Assembly: GCA_035534295.1 (NCBI GenBank)
Contig: DATLSE010000039.1
Span: forward strand, 1-64,000
DNA: 64,000 bases
Origin: DATKQJ01 sp035534295
GTDB taxonomy: Bacteria > Chloroflexota > Dormibacteria > Dormibacterales > Dormibacteraceae
Direction: 5' to 3'
Shown here piece after piece: positions 28,070 to 39,684 of this stretch; the first letter of the stretch is position 1; every line of letters begins with the position of its first letter. Below the pieces are notes generated by a model. The model made no database searches and was not told where the DNA came from. It saw nothing but the letters and a program-made list of their open reading frames with translations. The translations under genes were made by a program, and so were the position numbers.

Positions 28070-28944
28070 CGGAGCCCGACGCCGGCGCCCTGCGCTTGGT
28101 CCAGGATCGCGAGGACGCGCGACGCCGTCGCGACTGGGCCCAGGCCGATCAGATCCGGGCCGAGCTCGCCGCTCTGGGCTGGGATGCGGTCGACTCGGCC
28201 GACGGGACCAGTCTTAGGAGCCGGCTCAACCGGGTCGAGAATCCGGACGGACGTCCATCCCAGCTCGGCTCGGACGACCTCTACGACTTCTCCCTACTCA
28301 TCGTTCTCTATGGCTGGCCCGAGGACGTGCGCCGTCTCCTGGCCGCGCTGGCCGGGCTCAAGTCGAGTCTGGAGGCGGTCGTGGTCGACCTCTGCGAGGC
28401 GGGGTGCGAGCCCGAGCAGGTGTTTGATCCCGCCCCCCAGCGCAGCCTGCGCTTTCTGCGTTCGGCGCGGCCCGCCGGGCATGGGGCGGCGCTCAACGCC
28501 GCGCTCCACCAGGCCCGGGGCAGGATCGTGGCCTTCACCGAACCCAGCTTGGAATTCGGCCCCAGGGTGCTCGAGGAATGTGAGGGGGCGCTGCGCGATC
28601 CCAAGGTTGGTCTGGCCGGCCCCTTCGGGCTCCAGAATTTCGACCAGCACCACTTTGAGCCCGCGCTCGGGCCCAGCGCGGACGCGCTCGAGTACCTGCT
28701 CGCGTTCCGCCGCCGCGACGCCGCCCTTTTGGGCGACGTCGATCCCCGATTCCGCTACTACCGCAATTTCGACCTCGATTACTCCTATCAGGCGCGAGCG
28801 GCGGGCCTGGGCCTGGCGGTGACCCCTAGTGAGGGCATCACGCGGCACACCCATCGGGTCTACGCCGCCACCCCCGAGCCCGAGCGCGAGCGGCTGAGCC
28901 GGCGCAACTTCAACCTCTGGATGGATCACTGGGTGCGGCGATGA
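28066..28944 (+). CDS. GT2-like glycosyltransferase with N-terminal CysS-tail-like domain
   Basis: A 292-residue protein with two parts. Residues 8-50 (LVQDREDARRRRDWAQADQI and the following ALGWDAVDSADG) look like the C-terminal helical domain of cysteinyl-tRNA synthetase. Residues 70-290 look like a GT2 glycosyltransferase: SLLIVLYGWPEDVRRLLAAL, HGAALNAALHQARGRIVAFT and late YYRNFDLDYSYQARAAGLGL. The usual DxD is replaced by TEPSLEF, so activity is uncertain. It overlaps both neighbours by ATGA, and the next gene is cysS itself. Confidence 0.7.
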   Translation: MTEPDAGALRLVQDREDARRRRDWAQADQIRAELAALGWDAVDSADGTSLRSRLNRVENPDGRPSQLGSDDLYDFSLLIVLYGWPEDVRRLLAALAGLKSSLEAVVVDLCEAGCEPEQVFDPAPQRSLRFLRSARPAGHGAALNAALHQARGRIVAFTEPSLEFGPRVLEECEGALRDPKVGLAGPFGLQNFDQHHFEPALGPSADALEYLLAFRRRDAALLGDVDPRFRYYRNFDLDYSYQARAAGLGLAVTPSEGITRHTHRVYAATPEPERERLSRRNFNLWMDHWVRR

Positions 28945-30332
28945 CCAAGATTCACGTCTTCAACACCCTCGGCCGCGAGCTCCAGGAGTTCGTGCCCCTG
29001 CGCGAGGGCGAGGTCGGGATGTACACCTGCGGGCCCACGGTCTACCGATACGCGCACATCGGCAACTTCCGCACCTATCTCATGGCCGACCTGTGGATAC
29101 GGGCCTTCGAATATTTCGGCTACCGCGTGCAGCAGGTCCAGAACATCACCGACGTCGGCCACCTCCAGGACGACTCCGACAGCGGGGAGGACAAGGTGCT
29201 GGTGGCGGCAGAGGCCGAGCGCAAGACGCCCGAGGAGATAGCCGAGTTCTACACCGCGGCCTTCCTGGCCGACGCCGCGCTGCTGCGCATCCGGCGCCCC
29301 GATCACCTGCCTCGAGCGACCGATTACGTGCCCAAGATGATCGAGCTGGTGCGCCGCCTGGAGGAGCTGGGTCTGACCTACAAGGTCGGGGGCAGCGTCT
29401 TCTACGACGTCAGCCGCCGGGCGGACTACCCCAAGTTGTCTCGCAACCGGATGTCGGATCTGCGCGGCGGCCACCGCATCGCGGTCGACGCCGCCAAGCA
29501 CAATCCGGCCGACTTTCTGCTCTGGAAGGAGGCCGGCCCGCGCCGGCTGCAGGTCTGGGATTCACCCTGGGGACCGGGCTTTCCGGGCTGGCACATCGAG
29601 TGCTCAGCCATGTCGCTCGATCACTTCCCCAATGGCATCGACGTCCACACCGGGGGCGTGGACCTGGTCTTTCCGCATCACGAGGACGAGATTGCACAGT
29701 CCGAGCCCGTCTACGGGGGCCGGGTGGTGACCTATTGGATCCACGGCGAGCACCTGCTCATGGGCGGGCGCAAGATGGCCAAGTCGGCGGGCAACATCGA
29801 GCGCGTCTGGAGCCTGGTGGAGCAAGGACACGACCCGCTCGCCTTCCGCTACCTGACCATGAGCACGCGCTATCGGAGCAAGCTGCGCTATACCCCTGAA
29901 TCCCTCGAGGCGGCGGAGCGGGGCCTGAGCGCGCTGCGCCAGCGGGCGTCCCGCCTGGCCCCGGCCAGCGAGCTGAAATCTCCCCCGGGGTCCAGGTTCC
30001 AGGAGCGCTTTGAAGCCGCGCTGGCGGCCGATCTGGACCTGCCTCAGGTCCCGCCCCTGATCCAGGAACTGCTCCACTCCCAGGTGCCCTCGGGGGAGCA
30101 GCGCTGGCTGCTTCAGGATTGGGACCGGGTTCTCCAGCTGGGCCTGCTGGAGACAGCTCCGGCCGCGCCGGAGGCGCCCATCCCGGCCCCGGTGCTCGAG
30201 CTTTCGGGGCGCCGCGACCAGGCCCGGGCCGACGGCCAGTGGCAGGTGGCCGACGAGCTGCGAGCTCAGATCGAGGCCCTGGGTTACTCGGTCGTCGACA
30301 CCAAGTCCGCCAGCCGTCTGTCCCCGCGTTGA
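28941..30332 (+). CDS. cysS: Cysteine--tRNA ligase
   Basis: Charges tRNA-Cys. The 463-residue class I enzyme has MYTCGPTVYRYAHIGNFRTY, holding the first zinc Cys and the HIGH motif. WHIECSAMS and PHHEDEIAQSE supply further zinc ligands, and KMAKSAGN is the KMSKS motif. The C-terminal helical domain ends with RDQARADGQWQVADELRAQI. It starts in an ATGA overlap with the preceding glycosyltransferase, which carries a copy of that same tail domain. It converges with the next, minus-strand gene. Confidence 0.95.
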   Translation: MTKIHVFNTLGRELQEFVPLREGEVGMYTCGPTVYRYAHIGNFRTYLMADLWIRAFEYFGYRVQQVQNITDVGHLQDDSDSGEDKVLVAAEAERKTPEEIAEFYTAAFLADAALLRIRRPDHLPRATDYVPKMIELVRRLEELGLTYKVGGSVFYDVSRRADYPKLSRNRMSDLRGGHRIAVDAAKHNPADFLLWKEAGPRRLQVWDSPWGPGFPGWHIECSAMSLDHFPNGIDVHTGGVDLVFPHHEDEIAQSEPVYGGRVVTYWIHGEHLLMGGRKMAKSAGNIERVWSLVEQGHDPLAFRYLTMSTRYRSKLRYTPESLEAAERGLSALRQRASRLAPASELKSPPGSRFQERFEAALAADLDLPQVPPLIQELLHSQVPSGEQRWLLQDWDRVLQLGLLETAPAAPEAPIPAPVLELSGRRDQARADGQWQVADELRAQIEALGYSVVDTKSASRLSPR

Positions 30333-30358
30333 GCCGCCTCTAACCCCTTAGGGCTCAA
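30329..30358. terminator. Bidirectional hairpin between convergent cysS and GT87-like gene
   Basis: TTGAGCC and GGCTCAA form a 7 bp stem enclosing a second small stem (CTAA, CCCC loop, TTAG). It covers both stop codons, as expected for a shared terminator of convergent genes. No T-run is present. Confidence 0.45.
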
Positions 30359-31469
30359 CCTGCTCGACCACGGCCGCGGGGAGCGGGGGCCAGAGCTCGG
30401 CGGGCGCGCGCAGCCGGCGCCTCGCATCCGGTCCTCGGACCAGCAGCGCCAGGGCCAGGAGCGCGCCCAACTCGAGCGCGGGCCACCGGTTCAGATCTGG
30501 GGACAGCCCGAGTGCAAGCGCGATCGGGCTGGCCAGGAGCCAGCCCGCCGCGATGCTCGCGCGCACCACCGGCAGGGGAGCCTCGTTCCAGACCAGCCAC
30601 GCCGCCGCCAGCAGCAGGCAGAGGTCGGAGGCGTGGAGATAGGAGGAGATGAGGAGCGAGCCCAGGATCGCGACCGCCAGCACCAGGCCAGGATGGGCGC
30701 GCAGCCGGCGCGCGAGCACCAGGCAGGCCCCGACCACAACGCCGCGGGCCAGGAGCGCGGTCGCGCCCTGGATGCCGAACGCCCCCTCCAGGGTGAGCGC
30801 GGACGCGCCTGAGGGCGGATGCAGCAGCTGCTCTGAGTACGAGCGCAGCCCGGGCCCGCCCACGGCCACCAGGGATAGGATCGTCAGCGCGCTCACCGCC
30901 AGGGCGCCCGCTGCCAGTGATCGGCGCTGCCCGGCGACCAGAAGCGCCGGCCCGACCAGGAGGGCGGTGTTCGGCTTGAGCGCGAGGACGGCCAGGGCGA
31001 GCCCGGCCAGAACCGCACGCTCCTGGCCCAGGAGGCGCCAGCCCACGATCAGGGCGGCGGCCAGCAGCGGCGTCACCTGACCTACGTGGAGGGCCTGCGC
31101 CACCCACCAGGGAGCAACCGCCACGGCGACGGCCAGGGTGCGCAGGCGCCAGCTGGGAGGCGCCGTCCAGGCCACCGCCAGGGCGAGGGCGGCCAGGCTC
31201 AAAAGTGCCCACAGGGCATAGGCCCAGGCGAACGGGAGGAGCAGCGTTGGCGCCACCAACCACGCAACCGGTGGGGGGCTCAGATAGGGCTGGACTGCAA
31301 GCTGGGGCGCCAGGCGCGCCTGCGCCAGGTCCACGAGCCGCTGGTCGTAGATTTGGCCCCAGCCGTATTGCAGACCGGTGCGGGCGGCGGCGGCGTAGGT
31401 GTGGAAGTCAATCCCGAGCGGTGCTTTGAGCAGCAGGCCGACGGCAAACGCGGCCAGGGCCAGGAGCAT
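30348..31469 (-). CDS. GT87-like polytopic membrane glycosyltransferase
   Basis: A 373-residue protein with about nine to ten membrane helices. GIDFHTYAAAARTGLQYGWG near the N-terminus and YLSPPPVAWLVAPTLLLPFA fit the GT87/DUF2029 family of polyprenyl-phosphate-sugar mannosyltransferases, in which the early Asp is catalytic. ALKPNTALLVGPAL is also typical. I placed the start at the ATG at 31469, directly before the first helix; the frame stays open about 850 bases further upstream, but that part is arginine-rich and not gene-like. It probably extends a cell-surface glycan from the outer membrane leaflet side. Confidence 0.75.
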   Translation of the reverse strand: MLLALAAFAVGLLLKAPLGIDFHTYAAAARTGLQYGWGQIYDQRLVDLAQARLAPQLAVQPYLSPPPVAWLVAPTLLLPFAWAYALWALLSLAALALAVAWTAPPSWRLRTLAVAVAVAPWWVAQALHVGQVTPLLAAALIVGWRLLGQERAVLAGLALAVLALKPNTALLVGPALLVAGQRRSLAAGALAVSALTILSLVAVGGPGLRSYSEQLLHPPSGASALTLEGAFGIQGATALLARGVVVGACLVLARRLRAHPGLVLAVAILGSLLISSYLHASDLCLLLAAAWLVWNEAPLPVVRASIAAGWLLASPIALALGLSPDLNRWPALELGALLALALLVRGPDARRRLRAPAELWPPLPAAVVEQVEP

Positions 31470-31893
31470 GACGCCGCCCCAGAGCGCCCTAGGCGGGAGC
31501 GCCGGCCTCCCCTGATCCCGCCGGGTAGGCGGCCAGGGGCTTCGGTCTCTGCCCCTCGTCCTGGTCCCCAATCCGGGGCCCGAGAACAGGGCATTGCTGA
31601 CTTGCCCATCTGAACCCACCCCTACCAGTTTGCGTCCTGGGCGGGGACCGAAACGAAAACCACCCCGGGGCCGGACCGGCGTCAGCCGGAGTGGGCGCGG
31701 GCGGGCGCGGCGCTCTTTAAAGTTAGAAGCCGAGGATGTGGCTCCAGAGGCGACGGTGTAGCGGCGCGAATGGGGGGCGCACGCCGGGGAGGCAAGGGTG
31801 CACGCGGCCCGCTCATGAGGGCGGCCGTGGTTCAGCGCCAGGTGCTGCCCAGCGGTTAGCCTTCGAGCAGATGGAGCCCGCCGCAATCTTTTC
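31470..31893. other. Intergenic region, no gene recognised
   Basis: 424 bases between the divergent GT87-like gene and the lipoprotein gene. It includes an AT-rich spot, CTCTTTAAAGTTAGAAG, near 31711-31727 and several GC-rich runs. I compared it by eye with SRP RNA, RNase P RNA, tmRNA and common riboswitch consensus and saw no match. Promoters for both genes should lie here. Confidence 0.4.
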
Positions 31894-33927
31894 ATGGCTA
31901 CCCGCCATCGCCGCCGGCCGGCTTCCACGCTCCCTTGGCACGGCACCAGCGATGGGTCGCGCGGCTTGCTGACGAACCCGCCGCGCGCCCTGGGCTGGGT
32001 TCTGGTCGCGCTCCTTCTGGCGGCGTGTGGCGCCCCCCAGGCCAGGCTGGCGCGATCCCACCCGCCCGCCGTCCGCCTCACCCCGACGCCGGCTCCCGAA
32101 CCGTTGATGCTCACCTCGAGCACCACGCCCTGGCATCTTCCGGCACCCCTGCAGCGCGCGGTCGTCCTTGCCCTGAGCGGCCGCCTGCAGGTCATCGGAG
32201 GACTGACCGGGAGCGGTTCGACCACCTCCCAGGTGACCCTGATCAACCCCGCGACCGGTGCCATCAGCACCTCCTCATCGCTACCTCGACCGGTGCACGA
32301 TGCCGCCGGAGCGATCATCTCCGGTCAGCCCGTGGTGTTCGGAGGCGGGGTCTCCAACTCGGTCAGTACGGTCCAGGGCCCGGGCGCCGGGATCATTGGC
32401 GCCCTGCCCGCGGCGCGCTCCGATCTGGCCGCGGCGCAGGTGGGCGCGACCGCCTACCTGGTCGGCGGCTACGACGGTTCGGCCATGAGCCCGCAGATCC
32501 TGGCCACCACGGACGGGCGCTCGTTCCGGGCCGTGGCCTCACTCCCCCAGGGTGTCCGCTATCCCGCCGTGGCCGCCGTGGGCAGCCTCATCTACGTCAT
32601 CGGCGGCCAGATGAACAACGGCAATAGCAGCTCCACCATCCTCTCCGTCGACCCCGTCTCCGGCCAGGTCGTCACCCTGGGTCAGATGCCCCAGCCCGTG
32701 AGCCACGCGTCCGCCCTGGTCCTGGGGGGGCAGCTCTTCGTGCTCGGAGGCACGGACGGGAGGCAGACGAGCGACCAGATCTGGCGCATCGACCTCAAGA
32801 CCGGCGCGGCGACCTCGGCCGGCGTTCTTAGCTACTCGGTATCTGACGCCGCGGCCGTGGTCCTGGGCGGAATCGGGTATCTGGTCGGGGGCAGTGGGAG
32901 CGACGGCAGCACCCTGGCGTCAGTGATCAGACTGACGGCGACTCTGGCGCAGCCGCCGGCCGCGGGCGGGCACCTGGCCGCGGGCTCCGACCCCAGCGTG
33001 CTGCCGGGTCCGGTCCTGATTGCCGACTCGGACAACAACCGGCTGCTCGAGGTCAGTCCCAGCGGACACCTCCTGTGGCAGTTCCCCGAGCCCGGCGACC
33101 TGGCCCCGGGGCAGACCTTCTTGACCCCCGACGACGCCTTCTTCTCACCCGACGGCAAGGACATCATCGTCACCGAGGAAGACGATTACGTGGTCAGCGT
33201 GATCGACGTGGCGACCCACAAGATCGTCTGGCGGTACGGTCTGCCGGGCGTGGCTGGCTCGGGTCCCAATCGGCTCTCCAACCCTGACGATGCCATGGCG
33301 CTGCCCAATGGCAACCTCGTCGTCGCCGACATCAAGAACTGCCGCATCATCGTCATCAGCAAGGGCGGCAGCAGTATCGACCACAGCTTTGGCACCCTGG
33401 GTTCCTGCCGCCACAATCCCCCCTACCAGTTCGGGAGCCCCAACGGAGTCTTCCCGCTCCAAGATGGAAACTGGCTGGTGACCGAGATCAACGGCGACTG
33501 GGCCTCGGAGATGGCCCCGGGGGGCCGGGTGCTCTGGTCGGTCCACCCGCCTGGCGTCGCCTACCCGTCTGACACCAACCAGGTCGGCCCCGATCGGTAT
33601 CTGACCGCCGACTATTCATACCCCGGACAGGTGGTCGAGTTCGACCAGGCCGGGCACACCCTCTGGCGCTACCGGCCTAGCGGTTCAGCGGCGCTGGACC
33701 ACCCCTCGCTCGCCCTGCCCCTGCCCAACGGCGACGTGCTCCTCAACGACGATCACAACGCGCGAGTGATCGTCGTCGATCCGCGCACCAACCAGGTGGT
33801 GTGGCAGTATGGGGTCACACACCGGGCGGGCAGCGCGTCCGGGCTGCTTGACGATCCGGACGGGGTGGACCTAGCCCCGCCATTCTCGCTGATGTGGACC
33901 CACGCCTCCACCTTGCAGACGCCCTGA
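31894..33927 (+). CDS. Surface lipoprotein with two beta-propellers (Kelch-like plus NHL/PQQ-like)
   Basis: A 677-residue exported protein. LVALLLAACGAP is a lipobox, so Cys near residue 46 should be lipidated. Residues about 80-345 contain repeated Kelch-type blades (RLQVIGGLTGSGSTT, AYLVGGYDGSAMS, LIYVIGGQMNNG, QLFVLGGTDGRQT, IGYLVGGSGSDGS). Residues about 360-660 form a second propeller with DNNRLLEVSPSGHLLWQF, IVWRYG and VVWQYG repeats of the NHL/PQQ sort. ATG at 31894 gives a long pre-sequence; TTG at 31966 would give a normal signal peptide and is a good alternative. Ligand unknown. Confidence 0.8.
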   Translation: MATRHRRRPASTLPWHGTSDGSRGLLTNPPRALGWVLVALLLAACGAPQARLARSHPPAVRLTPTPAPEPLMLTSSTTPWHLPAPLQRAVVLALSGRLQVIGGLTGSGSTTSQVTLINPATGAISTSSSLPRPVHDAAGAIISGQPVVFGGGVSNSVSTVQGPGAGIIGALPAARSDLAAAQVGATAYLVGGYDGSAMSPQILATTDGRSFRAVASLPQGVRYPAVAAVGSLIYVIGGQMNNGNSSSTILSVDPVSGQVVTLGQMPQPVSHASALVLGGQLFVLGGTDGRQTSDQIWRIDLKTGAATSAGVLSYSVSDAAAVVLGGIGYLVGGSGSDGSTLASVIRLTATLAQPPAAGGHLAAGSDPSVLPGPVLIADSDNNRLLEVSPSGHLLWQFPEPGDLAPGQTFLTPDDAFFSPDGKDIIVTEEDDYVVSVIDVATHKIVWRYGLPGVAGSGPNRLSNPDDAMALPNGNLVVADIKNCRIIVISKGGSSIDHSFGTLGSCRHNPPYQFGSPNGVFPLQDGNWLVTEINGDWASEMAPGGRVLWSVHPPGVAYPSDTNQVGPDRYLTADYSYPGQVVEFDQAGHTLWRYRPSGSAALDHPSLALPLPNGDVLLNDDHNARVIVVDPRTNQVVWQYGVTHRAGSASGLLDDPDGVDLAPPFSLMWTHASTLQTP

Positions 33928-33945
33928 GTCTAGGCCGCCGCCCGC

Positions 33946-35316
33946 CTACTGCGTGACCTCGACCGTGGTGCCGATATCAGCCCAGGCATAGAGCTGCCCG
34001 GCGACGGAGTTGGGCATGTGCACACACCCGTGGCTGGCGAAGGGCCCGTACTCGGATCCGGGTCCGAACACCGACGGCGGCTCCCAGTTCGCGGTGTGCA
34101 GGAAGGTTCCGTCGCCGACGAACTCCATGGCGTCGTAGACCCACGTGGTCGGATACCACAGACCGCTGGAGGGTGGCCAGGGTGACACCATCTTGTACGC
34201 GGATGCCTTGTAGAAGATGTGGAACGTGCCCTGATCGGTGGGGAGCTGGGGCATTCCGGTGGTGACCAGCGTGCGCATCCAGGGGCAGCCGTTGTCGTAG
34301 GCCACTAGCTGCTGGGTCGAGACGTGAACCACGATGAGCTTGGCGGGGGCGCCGCTGATACAGCCGACTCCACTCACGCTGAGCTGGCCCGAATCCGCCG
34401 TCCGCATCTGCTGGATGAGTTGGGCCAGTTGGGCTGAGCTCTGGGCCAGATGGGGTCCGCCGCCGGGTTGGCCCAGGATGGATTGGATCTGGTGAGCGGT
34501 GGCGTCGTAGGGGCCGCCCAACCCCAGAGCGTCGGTGGTCGCGAGCACGCCGGGCAGCGCTTGGAGCAATGAGCGGGATTGCTCATAGGCGTCCAAATTC
34601 TGCTGCGATGCGTTCTGAGCTGAGATGAGCTCGGCCTCGAGGGAGGCGTGGAGCCCGAGCATCACCGGATAGCTGAGCGAGAGGTACCAAGCGGCATCCG
34701 CCTTGGCCTGCAGGGCGGTTGCGTCCGGTAGCCCCGCGGCCTGCAGTGTGGGGAGCATCGCGCCCAGCGCATTGAGGTGTGTCACCACGTCAGCCGGCAG
34801 CCCACCAGCCAGGCCCCCCGACCCCTGGGCCAGAGCGGACCTGGTCCGGGTGGCCTGGACCTGCTGCCAGACCAGCCCGGCCGACACCCGTTCAAAGTCG
34901 GCCGGGGTACGAGCCTGGGCCAGGTCGGCCTCAAGCCCACCCAGATCCCACCTCGCCCCGAACTGGAGTTTGATCGCGCTCATCTCCCCTTCGGCCGCGG
35001 CGCGGGTCTGGGCCAGGGTGCTGACCCGGGCCCGCCGCAGCCCGCGCTCGACATTTGAGAAGGGATCGGCGAGAACGGCGTTGCGGGTCAGGGCCTGGGG
35101 CAGGGCGCTCATCGCCCTCAGGCGGGCGACCGAGTTGCGCAGCGCGGCCGCGGGCACGCCCTGGGCCTGGGCCCGCGCCAGCGCGCTGTCGACCTGGTCG
35201 GCGCGCAGATAGAAGCAACCCAGATTGGCGGCCAGGGTCAGGGCCGACACCAGCCCCAGGGCGATGGCGGCCCGGGCCCCCCTGCGGGCCCAACGCGTCC
35301 GCAGGCGCCCGCTCAT
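33946..35316 (-). CDS. L,D-transpeptidase (YkuD) with long helical N-terminal region
   Basis: Makes 3-3 peptidoglycan cross-links or attaches proteins to the wall. The product is 456 residues: a membrane anchor at about 10-32, a long Ala/Leu-rich helical region to about 300, then a YkuD domain with YPTTWVYDAMEFVGDGTFLH and the catalytic SHGCVHMPN (Cys about 429). The ATG at 35316 lies two bases after the gltB stop. The upstream open frame overlaps gltB and is discarded. It is co-directional with gltB and could share its transcript. The large helical part is unusual for this family. Confidence 0.88.
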   Translation of the reverse strand: MSGRLRTRWARRGARAAIALGLVSALTLAANLGCFYLRADQVDSALARAQAQGVPAAALRNSVARLRAMSALPQALTRNAVLADPFSNVERGLRRARVSTLAQTRAAAEGEMSAIKLQFGARWDLGGLEADLAQARTPADFERVSAGLVWQQVQATRTRSALAQGSGGLAGGLPADVVTHLNALGAMLPTLQAAGLPDATALQAKADAAWYLSLSYPVMLGLHASLEAELISAQNASQQNLDAYEQSRSLLQALPGVLATTDALGLGGPYDATAHQIQSILGQPGGGPHLAQSSAQLAQLIQQMRTADSGQLSVSGVGCISGAPAKLIVVHVSTQQLVAYDNGCPWMRTLVTTGMPQLPTDQGTFHIFYKASAYKMVSPWPPSSGLWYPTTWVYDAMEFVGDGTFLHTANWEPPSVFGPGSEYGPFASHGCVHMPNSVAGQLYAWADIGTTVEVTQ

Positions 35317-35318
35317 CT

Positions 35319-39605
<4,287 letters not shown>

Positions 39606-39613
39606 GATGGGTT

Positions 39614-39619
39614 ATTTTA
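39614..39619 (-). promoter_or_regulatory. -10 box TAAAAT for gltB
   Basis: TAAAAT on the minus strand ends 8 bases before the gltB GTG, giving a near-leaderless message separate from the upstream pucR gene. Confidence 0.5.
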
Positions 39620-39650
39620 GCCCCGCGCTCAGCGCCGGTCTAGTCGTCCA

Positions 39651-39679
39651 GCACCAATAGACCAGCTTTGATCTGGTGC
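39651..39679 (-). promoter_or_regulatory. Two overlapping hairpins between pucR-like gene and gltB
   Basis: GCACCA (39651) can pair with TGGTGC (39674), while ACCAG (39661) can pair with CTGGT (39673). The pairings are mutually exclusive because they share CTGGTGC. The site lies just after the regulator's stop and 31 bases upstream of the gltB -10 box. It may be a terminator or an operator for gltB control. Confidence 0.35.
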
Positions 39680-39684
39680 CCTCC

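Noticed and set aside
31600..31893. SRP RNA, RNase P RNA, tmRNA or cobalamin riboswitch in the long gap
   Set aside because: Conserved cores of these RNAs were sought on both strands by eye and not found.
31470..32318. Upstream extension of the GT87-like frame to a 656-residue protein
   Set aside because: The extension is arginine-rich, crosses the divergent lipoprotein gene and its promoter region, and lacks homology. The ATG at the first membrane helix is better.
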